From the NCBI GenBank assembly GCA_951801655.1, contig CATONV010000013.1, forward strand, positions 1-44,249: 44,249 nt of DNA, given 5' to 3'. The stretch comes from an uncultured Oscillospiraceae bacterium. Lineage in GTDB: Bacteria; Bacillota; Clostridia; Oscillospirales; Oscillospiraceae. Under the pieces are notes generated by a model. That model was given only the letters and a program-made list of their open reading frames with translations. It had not been told where the DNA came from and ran no database searches. Below are positions 7,605 to 16,636 of the stretch, one piece after another (the first letter of the stretch is position 1; every line of letters begins with the position of its first letter). Both the position numbers and the translations under genes were made by a program.

Positions 7605-9206
7605 ATGATGAAGCGTTTTTTTAGCCTGGCTCTGGCCAGTGCCCTCGCTTTAAGCCTGACCGCCTGCGGCGGCTCCGGAAACGGCGGGACGGGAAACGGC
7701 ACCGCCGCCCCCGCCGACACGAAGGTACTGTACCACACCTATAATACCGCCCCCTATGTGACGCTGGACCCCAGCACCGAATACTCCAACGGCATTATGG
7801 TCCTTCAAAACGTGTATGAGACCCTCACCCGCTACAACCCCGAGACCGGCGACGTGGACCCCATGCTGGCCACCAGCTGGACAAGAAATGACGACGGCAC
7901 CATTTGGGTCTTCCAGCTGCGGGACGACGTAACCTTCCACGACGGCACCGCCATGACCGCCCAGCAGGTGGTCAACTCCTTCCGCCGGTCCATGGACCTG
8001 GGACAGGGCGGCGCCTACATCTGGGACGCTGTTCTGGAGTCTAACGGCGGCAAGGTGGAGGCCACCGGCGATTATGAGGTGACCATCACCTGCGGTTATC
8101 CCTGCGCCATTGACCTGGTGACCTCCGCCGCCTACGCCGCCTATATCATGTCTGACAGCGTGATTGAGCAGACCACCGAGTGGTTCAACGAGGGCAACGA
8201 CGGCGGCTCCGGCCCCTACATGATTAAGCAGGCCACCGGCGACAGCGTGGTTCTTCAGGCCTATGAGGGCTACCGCGGCGGCTGGCAGGACAACCAGTAT
8301 CGAAATGTTATGATCCGGGAGGTGGCCGAGTCCAGCGCCCGGAGACAGATGATGGAAACCGGCGAGTGCCAGCTGTCCAGCGAGTTCTCCGTCACCGACC
8401 TGGACGCCCTGAAAGCGCAGACCGACAAGGTGTACGCCTATCAGGCCGATACCTTTAACAACATCATCATGTTCCTGAATACCGCTACCGAGCCCTGCAG
8501 CAACGCGGACTTCCGCCGCGCCATGGCCTACGCCTTCCCCTACGAGGAAACGGTCAATGAGATCTTGAACGGCAACGCCCAGCAGTCCGTCGGCATGGTG
8601 CCCAGCGGCCTGTGGGGCCACGACGACAGCGTGTTCCAGTACAGCTGCGATCTGGACAAGGCCAGGGAGTATTTGGACAAGTCCGGCATCAGCACTGACG
8701 GGCTGAAACTCACCGTCACCTACATGACCAGCTATGACGAGTATGCCAGCGCCCTCCAGCTCTATCAGGTGAACCTGAAGCAGCTGGGTATTGATTTGGA
8801 GCTGCGCAGCATGGAATGGGACCAGCAGTGGGCGCAGGCTCAGAACACCGCCCCCGAAGACCGTCAGGACATGTTCGTGTTCATCTGGTGGCCCGATTAC
8901 GCCGACCCGGTCAGCTGGTTCCAGTCGCTGCTCCACAGCGAGGACCAGATCGTCTATAACCTCTCCTATCTCAACGATCCAGAGCTGGACGCCATCATTG
9001 AGCAGTCTGTGGCACAGACCGTCACCGACCGCGCCGCCGCCGAGGCCGGCTACGTGCAGGCCCAGAAAATTGTGGCGGAAAACGCCTACCTGCTCAACCT
9101 CTACGATCAGATGCACACCTACATCATCAGCAACAGCATCCAGGGCGTGACCGAGAACCCCTCCTACTCCAACGCTATCCTGTATTACAACGTTACCGCC
9201 AAGTAA
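7605..9206 (+). CDS. Peptide/oligopeptide ABC transporter substrate-binding lipoprotein (family 5)
   Basis: This is a 533-residue extracellular binding protein of the DppA/OppA type. The signal peptide ends in a lipobox, LSLTACGG, giving a lipid-anchored Cys, followed by a Gly/Thr-rich linker. The family-5 hallmark is visible around residues 60-110 (YETLTRYNPETGDVDPMLATSWTRNDDGTIWVFQLRDDVTFHDGT). It captures peptides or similar ligands and delivers them to the permeases encoded next. ATG 7605 has AGGAGAG seven bases upstream. It is the first gene of an operon that also holds the permeases, the double ATPase and peptidase-like enzymes, so peptides or peptide-like amides are the likely cargo. 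Nickel or opine binding cannot be excluded. Confidence 0.92.
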   Translation: MMKRFFSLALASALALSLTACGGSGNGGTGNGTAAPADTKVLYHTYNTAPYVTLDPSTEYSNGIMVLQNVYETLTRYNPETGDVDPMLATSWTRNDDGTIWVFQLRDDVTFHDGTAMTAQQVVNSFRRSMDLGQGGAYIWDAVLESNGGKVEATGDYEVTITCGYPCAIDLVTSAAYAAYIMSDSVIEQTTEWFNEGNDGGSGPYMIKQATGDSVVLQAYEGYRGGWQDNQYRNVMIREVAESSARRQMMETGECQLSSEFSVTDLDALKAQTDKVYAYQADTFNNIIMFLNTATEPCSNADFRRAMAYAFPYEETVNEILNGNAQQSVGMVPSGLWGHDDSVFQYSCDLDKAREYLDKSGISTDGLKLTVTYMTSYDEYASALQLYQVNLKQLGIDLELRSMEWDQQWAQAQNTAPEDRQDMFVFIWWPDYADPVSWFQSLLHSEDQIVYNLSYLNDPELDAIIEQSVAQTVTDRAAAEAGYVQAQKIVAENAYLLNLYDQMHTYIISNSIQGVTENPSYSNAILYYNVTAK

Positions 9207-9219
9207 ACCTGAACCATAT

Positions 9220-9246
9220 GGCACTCCCAGCCCCGCCGGGAGTGCC
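9220..9246 (+). terminator. Intercistronic hairpin after the binding-protein gene
   Basis: A perfect 9-bp stem (GGCACTCCC with GGGAGTGCC) closes a nine-base loop 13 bases after the stop and is followed by TGTTGGTATTTT. It probably attenuates transcription or protects the upstream mRNA so that more binding protein than permease is made. Confidence 0.7.
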
Positions 9247-9286
9247 TGTTGGTATTTTCAACAGACCGAAATGAGGTGCCCGCCCC

Positions 9287-10297
9287 ATGTTAAAGTACAT
9301 TGTTAAACGAGTCTTCAGCAGTATTTTGGTCCTGCTGGGGGTTGTGACCATCACATTCTTTATCGCCCGGGTTCTGCCCTCCAACCCGGAGGTGAAATGG
9401 GCCGGCCAGCGCGCTACCCCAGAGCAGCTGGCCGCCGCCCGCGTGGAACTGGGCCTGGATAAGTCCCTGCCCGAGCAGTACGTGATCTACCTGGGCGACC
9501 TGCTTCACGGCAATCTGGGGAAAAGCCTGAACAACCATCAGCCGGTGACCAGCGAGCTGGCCCGCTACGTCCCCGCCACCCTGGAGCTGGTGCTGCTGGC
9601 CTTCGTTTTGGCCATCGCCATCGGCATTCCTTTGGGCATCTACTCCGCCAAGAAAAAAGACAGGCTGCTGGACCATTTCAGCCGCTTTTTCTCCATCGGC
9701 GCCGTGTCGCTGCCCACCTTCTGGGTGGCGCTGTTCCTGCAGCTCATTTTCTACAAGGGGCTGAACCTGCTGCCTATCGGCGGGCGGATGAGTGTAGAGG
9801 CCACCATCTTTGAAGCTGTGCCCAACGTCACCGGGATGCTGCTGCTGGACTGCCTTCTCACCGGAAAGTTCAGCCTGTTTCTGGATTCTCTGCGCCACAT
9901 CATCCTGCCCTGCATCACCATCTCTTTGTATCCCATCGGGCTGGTCTCCCGCATGACCCGCAGCGCCCTGCTGGAGATTCTGGGAGAGGACTACATCACC
10001 GCCGGACACAGCTACGGGTTGAGCGACAGAAAAATGCTGTGGAAATATGCCCTGAAAAACAGCCTGGGCACCACTGCTACCGACGTGGCCCTGTCTATGG
10101 GCTACACCCTGACGGACACCTTCCTGGTGGAGGCCATTTTCTCCTGGCCCGGCATCGGCAGCTATATCTCCAGCGCCGTTACCACACTGGACTACCCGGC
10201 TATCATCGGCGTGACCCTCTTTGGCGCCACCTGCTACATCATTTTAAACCTGATCGCAGATATTATCATCGCATCCGATCCCCGGGTACGGCTGTAA
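9287..10297 (+). CDS. Peptide ABC transporter permease, DppB/OppB type
   Basis: The 336-residue product begins MLKYIVKRVFSSILVLLGVVTITFF, the family's first membrane segment, and has six segments in total. The coupling-loop motif for the ATPase is visible as EDYITAGHSYGLSDRKMLWKYALKNS (about residues 231-256). It forms the translocation pore with the DppC-like partner encoded next, 14 bp downstream. GAGG lies eight bases before the ATG. Length and order are standard for the family. Confidence 0.93.
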   Translation: MLKYIVKRVFSSILVLLGVVTITFFIARVLPSNPEVKWAGQRATPEQLAAARVELGLDKSLPEQYVIYLGDLLHGNLGKSLNNHQPVTSELARYVPATLELVLLAFVLAIAIGIPLGIYSAKKKDRLLDHFSRFFSIGAVSLPTFWVALFLQLIFYKGLNLLPIGGRMSVEATIFEAVPNVTGMLLLDCLLTGKFSLFLDSLRHIILPCITISLYPIGLVSRMTRSALLEILGEDYITAGHSYGLSDRKMLWKYALKNSLGTTATDVALSMGYTLTDTFLVEAIFSWPGIGSYISSAVTTLDYPAIIGVTLFGATCYIILNLIADIIIASDPRVRL

Positions 10298-10311
10298 AGG
10301 AGGGGGGAACT

Positions 10312-11196
10312 ATGAACAACTTTATCCAGGCCATGCGCCCCCGCATCAAGAGTTTTCAGGAGAGTTTGTACCTTCTCACCCGCAACAAGCTAAGCCTGAT
10401 CGCCCTCATCATCCTGATTCTGCTGATCCTTATGGCCATCCTGGCCCCGGTGATCATTCCCTACCCGGAGGACCTGGTGGACGCCGCCCACACCGCCATC
10501 AAGCTCCAGCCCCCCAGCGCGGATCACCTGATGGGCACCGACGAGCTGGGCCGGGACATCTTCAGCCGGGTGATCTACGGCGCCCGGGTATCCCTTACAG
10601 CCGCGCTGGCCGCGGTGGGCCTGGCCCTGATCATCGGCATTCCCCTGGGCGCCGTGGCGGGAAGCTTCGGCGGCTGGGTGGACAACGTGATCATGCGCAT
10701 CACCGACGTGTTCCTCAGCTTCCCGCCTCTGCTGCTGGCCATTGCCATGGTGGCTGTGCTGGGCAGCAGCCTGAACAACGCCATTCTGGCCATCTCCCTG
10801 TCCTGGTGGCCCTGGTATACCCGCCTCATCCGCGGGCAGGCTATCTCCGTGAAGGAGAGGAAATTTGTTCAGGCCGCCGAGACCATCGGCTCCGGACGGA
10901 TGAAGATCATCTTTAAGCACATCATTCCCAATTGCATCAGCCCGGTAATCGTACAGGCCTCTATGGACATCGGCGGTGTAATCCTTACAGTGGCCAGCCT
11001 GTCCTTCCTGGGACTGGGCGCTCAGCTGCCCACCCCGGAGTGGGGGCTGATGATTTCCATGGGCCGCCGCTTCTTCCCGGACAGCTGGTGGTACTGCATC
11101 TTCCCCGGCGTGGCCATCTTCATTACCGTGCTGTGCTTCAACCTTTTGGGCGACGCGATCCGCGAGATTCTCGACCCCAAGACCCGTAAAAATTGA
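10312..11196 (+). CDS. Peptide ABC transporter permease, DppC/OppC type
   Basis: This 294-residue permease shows the N-terminal OppC segment (NKLSLIALIILILLILMAILAP), the typical PSADHLMGTDELGRDIFSRVIYGAR stretch, and the ATPase-coupling loop FVQAAETIGSGRMKIIFKHIIPN. I took ATG 10312, preceded by AAAGGAGG. It pairs with the upstream DppB-like subunit in the cytoplasmic membrane. The next gene starts 12 bp later. Confidence 0.93.
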   Translation: MNNFIQAMRPRIKSFQESLYLLTRNKLSLIALIILILLILMAILAPVIIPYPEDLVDAAHTAIKLQPPSADHLMGTDELGRDIFSRVIYGARVSLTAALAAVGLALIIGIPLGAVAGSFGGWVDNVIMRITDVFLSFPPLLLAIAMVAVLGSSLNNAILAISLSWWPWYTRLIRGQAISVKERKFVQAAETIGSGRMKIIFKHIIPNCISPVIVQASMDIGGVILTVASLSFLGLGAQLPTPEWGLMISMGRRFFPDSWWYCIFPGVAIFITVLCFNLLGDAIREILDPKTRKN

Positions 11197-11208
11197 GGAG
11201 GAACGCGT

Positions 11209-13014
11209 ATGGCATATTTTGAAATTCACAATCTGCGCGTGACGCACCGTTCCTTCGCAGGTATTAAGACAGTGCTGGATATTGAGCGCCTGTCCATTGA
11301 AAAAGGAGAGACCTACGGGCTGGTAGGCGAGTCAGGACAGGGCAAAACGGTTCTGGCCCTGACCATCCAGCAGCTGCTGCGCTGCCCGCCCGGCAAGGTG
11401 GAGTCGGGAGAAATCCTGCTGGACGGGACCGATTTGCTGAAGCTTACTCCAAAACAGATGCGCAAGACAGTCCGCGGAAGCAGAATCGCCATGATTTTTC
11501 AGGACCCCATGAGCTGCCTGAATCCGGTATTTACCGTGGGGACCATTATGACCGACGTTCTCAAGGCCCGGCGCAGGGATCTGAACAAGGGGGAGATCAG
11601 CCGCCGCGCCCTGGAGCTGCTGGAGGAGGTCAAGCTGGCCGACGCACAGAGCATTATGGGCAAGTACCCCCACCAGCTGTCCGGCGGACAGCGCCAGCGG
11701 GTTATCATCGCTTTGGCCCTGGCCTGCGGCGCGGAGCTGCTCATCGCGGACGAACCCACCCGAAACCTGGATGTGACCATTCAGGCCAGCATTCTGAAGC
11801 TGCTGAGGGAATTGCAGCAGAAACATGGCATGACAGTTTTGTTCATCGCCAACAATCTCAGTCTGGTTTCCGCCTTCTGCGACCGGGTGGGCATCCTCTA
11901 TGGCGGGAAAATCATCGAGGAGAACACCGCCGCCGCCCTGGTGGAGCAGCCCCGGGAGGACTATACCAAGGTCCTCATTCAGGCCGTACGGGCCGACGCC
12001 ATCAAGACGGACCCCATTGTCTCCGACGAGGTTCTTTTAAAGGTGGAGCACCTGAAAAAATATTTTGACATCCACGACGACCTGCGCCGCCAGCAGCACC
12101 TGACTCTCAAGGCGGTGGACGACGTCAGCTTCCATCTGAAAAAGGGCGAGGTGCTGGGCATTGTGGGCGAGTCGGGCTGCGGCAAATCCACCTTGGTCAA
12201 CACCATTCTGAACCTGTTCCAGCCCACCGAGGGCAAGGTATACTTTGAGGGGGAGGACGTTTTCGACAGCGCCCGGCGCGGGAACAACGCCTTTAAGAAA
12301 AATGTGCAGATTGTTTTTCAGGACCCCTACTGGTCCCTGAACCCCAGATGGCTTATTAAGGATATTGTGGCCGAGCCCATCGACGTCTACGAGAGGCTGG
12401 GTGAGACCGAGAGGCTGAAACGGGTAGAGGAGTTGCTGGAGATGGTGGGCATCCCCGCCGACGCCTGCTATAAATATCCTCACGAGTTTTCCGGCGGCCA
12501 GCGCCAGCGCATTGCCATCGCCCGGTCGCTGGCCTCCAACCCCAAGCTGGTGGTGTTGGACGAGCCCACCAGCTCCATCGACGTGTTCAGTCAGGCCCAG
12601 ATTCTGGAGCTGATCAAGGACCTGAGAAATCGCTTTCAGCTGACCAACATCCTCATCAGCCACGACCTGGGCGTGGTCCATGAGCTGGCCAACCAGATCG
12701 CTATTATGTACCTGGGCAAAATTGTGGAGTTCGGCCCCGCCGATCAGATTTTCCGCCGCCCGCGCCACCCCTATACCAAGGCCCTGTTCGACTCGATCCC
12801 CACCCTTACCACCCGGGGAATGGAGGACCTGAAGACCTTGGAGGGACAGATTCCCAGCCCCATCAATCCCCCGCCCGGCTGCGCCTTCCACCAACGCTGC
12901 CCCTACGCCTGCGACCGCTGCGCCCGGGAGATCCCTCAGCCCGCCGAGCTGGGCCCAGGCCACATGGTCAGCTGCCTGCGGGCCGCTGAGCTGGAACAAG
13001 AGCTTCAAAAATAA
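11209..13014 (+). CDS. Fused double ABC ATPase, DppD-DppF type
   Basis: This 601-residue protein joins the two ATPases that are usually separate. The first half has Walker A GESGQGKT, signature LSGGQRQRVII and Walker B LLIADEPT; the second has GESGCGKS, FSGGQRQRIAI and VVLDEPTSSID, then the oligopeptide C-terminal domain (PPPGCAFHQRCPYACDRC, with its Cys motif, residues about 550-575). In the first half the switch-loop His is replaced: the usual ITHDL reads IANNL, and the D-loop region reads DEPTRNLD. The second half keeps SHDL. This implies asymmetric hydrolysis, with the second site doing most of the work. AGGAGG precedes ATG 11209. It energises the two upstream permeases. Confidence 0.92.
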   Translation: MAYFEIHNLRVTHRSFAGIKTVLDIERLSIEKGETYGLVGESGQGKTVLALTIQQLLRCPPGKVESGEILLDGTDLLKLTPKQMRKTVRGSRIAMIFQDPMSCLNPVFTVGTIMTDVLKARRRDLNKGEISRRALELLEEVKLADAQSIMGKYPHQLSGGQRQRVIIALALACGAELLIADEPTRNLDVTIQASILKLLRELQQKHGMTVLFIANNLSLVSAFCDRVGILYGGKIIEENTAAALVEQPREDYTKVLIQAVRADAIKTDPIVSDEVLLKVEHLKKYFDIHDDLRRQQHLTLKAVDDVSFHLKKGEVLGIVGESGCGKSTLVNTILNLFQPTEGKVYFEGEDVFDSARRGNNAFKKNVQIVFQDPYWSLNPRWLIKDIVAEPIDVYERLGETERLKRVEELLEMVGIPADACYKYPHEFSGGQRQRIAIARSLASNPKLVVLDEPTSSIDVFSQAQILELIKDLRNRFQLTNILISHDLGVVHELANQIAIMYLGKIVEFGPADQIFRRPRHPYTKALFDSIPTLTTRGMEDLKTLEGQIPSPINPPPGCAFHQRCPYACDRCAREIPQPAELGPGHMVSCLRAAELEQELQK

Positions 13015-13020
13015 TCGTCC

Positions 13021-13137
13021 CGCCCCTCAAGGGCGTTGTTTTAAGAAACCCCGCAGGGGCGCATCGTATGGGCCCGCGGGCGGCTGATAGCCGCCCCTGC
13101 AAAGGTTTTCTCATCTCAACGCCCCGTCCGGGGCGGG
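13021..13137. repeat. Cluster of GC-rich hairpins and palindrome, copy D
   Basis: The gap between the ATPase and the DUF917 gene contains a short hairpin (CGCCC/GGGCG, 13021-13035, then TTGTTTT, a possible weak terminator), a larger palindrome with arms GCAGGGGCG at 13053-13061 and CGCCCCTGC at 13092-13100 enclosing the hairpin GGGCGGCT/AGCCGCCC, and a small GCCCC/GGGGC hairpin at 13121-13134. The GCAGGGGCG ends recur at 42055. Confidence 0.65.
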
Positions 13138-13168
13138 AACACAAATAAATGAAAAAAGGAGAAGCACT

Positions 13169-14266
13169 ATGCGGACATTGACACGAGAGAATTTATTGGA
13201 TATCCTCTACGGCTGCGCCATCCTGGGCACCGGCGGCGGCGGAAGCCTGGAGGAGGGAATCCGCATGATCGACGAGGCGCTGGACGCCGGAAAGTCCTTC
13301 CGACTGGCCACCTTTGAGGAGATGGATCCGGAGGCCGTGATCGGCACCCCCTACGCCTGCGGGGCCATCAGTCCCCTTACTGAGGAGGAACAGCGCAAGT
13401 ATGCCCGCCTGAAGGAGACGGAAGAGAGCTTCTATATTCTGAACATGAGGCAGATGGAGAGCTTCCTGGGCCGGGAGGTGAGCGCCGTTATCTCCACCGA
13501 GCTGGGCGGCGGCAACACCGCCACCGCCTTCTACGTGGGCGCTATGACAGACCGCCCCATCATGGACGGCGACCCCGCCGGCCGCAGCGTGCCCGCTTTG
13601 CAGCACTCCACCTACTTCCTCAAGGGCGTGCCCATGTGCCCGATGAGCGTCATGAACGAGTTTGGCGAGGGAGCGGTGTTTACCCACGTCTTTGACGACG
13701 AGAGGGGCGAGGACCTGGTCCGTGCTCTGGCCGTGGTCAGCCGGAACACCATCGCTGTGATGGACCATGTGAACACCGCCGCCGTGCTGAAGGACGCCGT
13801 CATCACCGGGGCCATCTCCTACGCCGAGGCGGTGGGCAGGGCCTTCCGCCAGGCCAAGCAGAGCGGCGGCGACTATGTCAAGGCCGTCACCGAGACAGGA
13901 AAGGGCAAGCTGATGTTTGAGGGCGTTGTCACCGAGAGCGGCTACGAGACCCGGGACGGCTACACCTTCGGCAACACCGTTATCCAGGGCAGCGGCGCCT
14001 ACGAGGGCCACATCCTGCGGATCTGGTATCAGAACGAAAATATTATCAGCTGGCTGGACGGGGCCTATTTTGTCACCGTCCCCGATTTGATCTGCGTCTT
14101 CGACCTGGATCAAAACATGCCCCAGCTCAATCCCTTTGCCCGGGTGGGCGAGAAGGTGGCCGTCACCGCCCTGCCCGCCCCCACACAGTGGACGACCCCC
14201 CGCGGCCTGGAGGTCTTCGGTCCCCGCAGCTTTGGACATGACGTGGACTACAAGCCCTACTGCTGA
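13169..14266 (+). CDS. DUF917 family protein
   Basis: This 365-residue protein belongs to the DUF917 family: it opens with TRENLLDILYGCAILGTGGGGSLEEG, the Gly-rich N-terminal signature, and contains the family's middle region (AVISTELGGGNTATAFYVG...DGDPAGRSVPALQHSTYFL). DUF917 members are often found beside hydantoinase-type and amidase genes, and one has been described as a thiohydantoin desulfurase; the reaction here is unknown. AAAGGAG precedes the ATG. It follows the peptide importer and is separated by only 13 bp from an M20 dipeptidase, so it probably acts on an imported amide, cyclic peptide or peptide-derived compound. That last step is inference from context. Confidence 0.82.
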   Translation: MRTLTRENLLDILYGCAILGTGGGGSLEEGIRMIDEALDAGKSFRLATFEEMDPEAVIGTPYACGAISPLTEEEQRKYARLKETEESFYILNMRQMESFLGREVSAVISTELGGGNTATAFYVGAMTDRPIMDGDPAGRSVPALQHSTYFLKGVPMCPMSVMNEFGEGAVFTHVFDDERGEDLVRALAVVSRNTIAVMDHVNTAAVLKDAVITGAISYAEAVGRAFRQAKQSGGDYVKAVTETGKGKLMFEGVVTESGYETRDGYTFGNTVIQGSGAYEGHILRIWYQNENIISWLDGAYFVTVPDLICVFDLDQNMPQLNPFARVGEKVAVTALPAPTQWTTPRGLEVFGPRSFGHDVDYKPYC

Positions 14267-14279
14267 CAGGGAGGATGCC

Positions 14280-15545
14280 ATGAAGGATTTTTTATCGGCG
14301 GTGCTGGGACTTCTTGCCATCGACAGCGTGGCGCTTAGAGAGGTCACAGAACAGGCCCCCTATGGAACCGGGCCCGCCCGGGCTCTGGACTACGTGCTGG
14401 ACCTGTGCCGGCAGATGAACATTCGCACCCAAAACTGCGGCGGAAAAATCGCCTGGGCCGAAATCGGCTCCGGCGAGGAGATTGTGGGCATTCTGGGCCA
14501 CCTAGACGTGGTGCCCGCCGGCGAGGGCTGGAGTCACAATCCAGCAGGCGAGATCTGTGACGGTCGCCTCTACGGCCGGGGCGCCGCGGACGACAAGGGC
14601 CCCACCCTGGCAGCCCTCTTCGCCATGAAGGAGCTTCAGGACGCCGCAGTCCCCCTGAAGCGCCGGGTCCGCCTCATCTTTGGCCAGTGCGAGGAGGTGG
14701 GCGACTGGGAGGATATCGCCTACTACAAATCTACCCAGCAGCTACCCGTCTTCGGCTTTACCCCGGACGCGGACTTTCCCGCCATCTACGGGGAAAAGGG
14801 AATTCTGGAATTTGGGCTCACCGCCCCCCTGGGGGACATTGTGTCCATCGAAGGCGGCGACGCCGGCAATATGGTACCGGGCTGGTGCCGCTGCACCTTC
14901 CGCACGCCGGACGGCGCCGTTCAGGAGCTGGAGGTTCAGGGCCGCCCCGCCCACGCCAGCACCCCGGAAAAGGGGGAGAACGCCATCTCCGGGCTGATGT
15001 CTCAGCTGGCCCGGCTGGGCGTAAACAGTCCCCTGGTGGACTTCTACCAGACCCATCTGGCAGACGACTATTACGGCGGCAGGCTGGGCTGCGGCCTGGA
15101 GGATATCCAGAGCGGCAAGCTGACGGTGAACGCCGGCCTGCTGCGCACCCTGGAGGGAAAGGCCGTGCTGACCCTGGATGTGCGCAACCCGGTCACCTTC
15201 TCCCCGGAGGATGTGGAGGGTCCCCTGGACCGGGCCTGCCGGGCCTTTGGCGTACAGTGGACCCGCACCGGAAATTCCGCCCCCATCTATTTGGACAAGG
15301 ACGGAAAAGTGGTCCGCGCTATGACGGAGGTCTACCGTCAGGTCACCGGGGACGACACCCAGCCCACCGTCATCGGCGGAGGCACCTACGCCCGGTCCAT
15401 GCCCGGGATCGTGGCCTTTGGCCCTATGCTGCCGGGCCGGGAGTGTACAGAGCATCAGAAAGATGAATATATCCTGGTGGAGGACCTCCTCACCGCCAAG
15501 GAGATCTACCGCCGCACCATTGAAAAACTCGCCAATTTGGCGTGA
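14280..15545 (+). CDS. M20 family dipeptidase, PepV/Sapep type
   Basis: This 421-residue cytoplasmic metallopeptidase has the M20 zinc and catalytic motifs in order: HLDVVPAGEGW (first His plus Asp), LYGRGAADDKGP (bridging Asp), FGQCEEVGDWEDI (catalytic Glu and ligand Glu) and FTPDADFP (ligand Asp), then a lid domain, and a C-terminal stretch GGGTYARSMPGIVAFGP that is typical of the PepV/Sapep branch; the expected final His follows as EHQKDE. I chose ATG 14280, with GGGAGGATGCC before it. It should hydrolyse dipeptides brought in by the upstream ABC importer. The length is slightly short compared with about 460-470 for PepV. Confidence 0.9.
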   Translation: MKDFLSAVLGLLAIDSVALREVTEQAPYGTGPARALDYVLDLCRQMNIRTQNCGGKIAWAEIGSGEEIVGILGHLDVVPAGEGWSHNPAGEICDGRLYGRGAADDKGPTLAALFAMKELQDAAVPLKRRVRLIFGQCEEVGDWEDIAYYKSTQQLPVFGFTPDADFPAIYGEKGILEFGLTAPLGDIVSIEGGDAGNMVPGWCRCTFRTPDGAVQELEVQGRPAHASTPEKGENAISGLMSQLARLGVNSPLVDFYQTHLADDYYGGRLGCGLEDIQSGKLTVNAGLLRTLEGKAVLTLDVRNPVTFSPEDVEGPLDRACRAFGVQWTRTGNSAPIYLDKDGKVVRAMTEVYRQVTGDDTQPTVIGGGTYARSMPGIVAFGPMLPGRECTEHQKDEYILVEDLLTAKEIYRRTIEKLANLA

Positions 15546-15560
15546 GGGAGGGAAACACAT

Positions 15561-16589
15561 ATGAAAACAGAACTGCAAATCGCCGCTGACAAGCTGGTTC
15601 GGGACATCTTCGGCGTCCAGCCCGGAGAGAGTGTGGTGCTGACCGCCGACTACGCGTCCAACCAAAACGTTCTGCGGGCGGTGTCTGACAGCGTTCGGGA
15701 GGCGGGCGCTCTGGTTATGACCATCACCGTGCCGACGCCAGGATGCGTGGGCAAGGCCGCCGACCCGGAGTTGCCTGTACGGCCCCTGTCCGCCGCCCTG
15801 TGCGCCTGTGACGTGTGGATCGAGTTCAACCACCAGTGGCTTTTATACTCCACCCCTTTTGAAAAGGCCAGCCAGGAAAATAAAAAGCTGCGGTATATGT
15901 GCCTGGTGGACTTCGATGAGGAGCTGATGATCCGCACCGTCGGCCACGTGGACACCCGGCAGCTGCAAATTTTTATGCGCCGGGTGGCACAGCTGACCCG
16001 GGACGCCAAGACCATGCGGGTAACCACCCCCGCAGGCTGCGATGTGTCCTTTGAGATCGACCCCGCCCATTATGTGGCCTGCGACTGCGGCGATGCCACC
16101 ATGCCCGGCATTCACATGCTCACCGGACAGATCAACGTGGTGCCCCGCTTCGGCTCTGTTCAGGGGACCATCGTCTTTGACGGCTCCGTCACCCCTCCCT
16201 TTGGCCGCTCGCCCGCCGTCCCTATCCGTCTGACTGTAAAAGACGGCGTGATTCAGTCTGTGGAGGGCGGCGAGGAGGCCTCCTCCTATGAGAAATACCT
16301 GCGGGACTTCCAGGACGCCGGAATGCTCAAAATGGCCCACATCGCTTACGGCTTCAACCCCGGCGCCCGGCTCACCGGAAACATTGTGGAGGACGAACGG
16401 GTCTGGGGCGCTACAGAGTGGGGCATCGGTTATGTCAGTGACATCGACGCGCCGCCCTGCGGCCAGGACGCCGTCAGCCACAGCGACGGAATTTGTCTGA
16501 AAAGCTCTGTATGGCTGGACGGCATCCAGATTATGGACAGAGGAGAAATTGTCCTGCCCGAGTTGGCTGAGCTGGCGCCAAAACGATAA
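15561..16589 (+). CDS. M29 aminopeptidase-like protein with altered metal ligands
   Basis: This 342-residue protein resembles the M29 (thermophilic aminopeptidase) superfamily: the N-terminal QPGESVVLTAD segment, a central GTIVFDGS strand, and a C-terminal block NPGARLTGNIVEDERVWGATEWGIG...SHSDG. The final H-x-D and the Glu of VEDER are kept. Where M29 enzymes have GEVFTAP with a Glu ligand, this protein has GQINVVP, and the usual GT-x-H His reads GATE. The superfamily also contains non-peptidases such as the iron enzyme NicX (2,5-dihydroxypyridine dioxygenase), so the chemistry may differ from peptide cleavage. GGAGGG lies upstream, 15 bp after the dipeptidase. It completes the peptide/amide-use operon. 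Confidence 0.75.
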   Translation: MKTELQIAADKLVRDIFGVQPGESVVLTADYASNQNVLRAVSDSVREAGALVMTITVPTPGCVGKAADPELPVRPLSAALCACDVWIEFNHQWLLYSTPFEKASQENKKLRYMCLVDFDEELMIRTVGHVDTRQLQIFMRRVAQLTRDAKTMRVTTPAGCDVSFEIDPAHYVACDCGDATMPGIHMLTGQINVVPRFGSVQGTIVFDGSVTPPFGRSPAVPIRLTVKDGVIQSVEGGEEASSYEKYLRDFQDAGMLKMAHIAYGFNPGARLTGNIVEDERVWGATEWGIGYVSDIDAPPCGQDAVSHSDGICLKSSVWLDGIQIMDRGEIVLPELAELAPKR

Positions 16590-16636
16590 TTCGAACGCTT
16601 TCGACTTATCACCCTGCCGCAAAGGACTGAAAACCA

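Noticed and set aside
7650-9224. Long - strand open frame (524 codons) across the peptide-binding protein gene
   Set aside because: Shadow of a well-supported family-5 binding protein; low-complexity Gly/Val/His composition.
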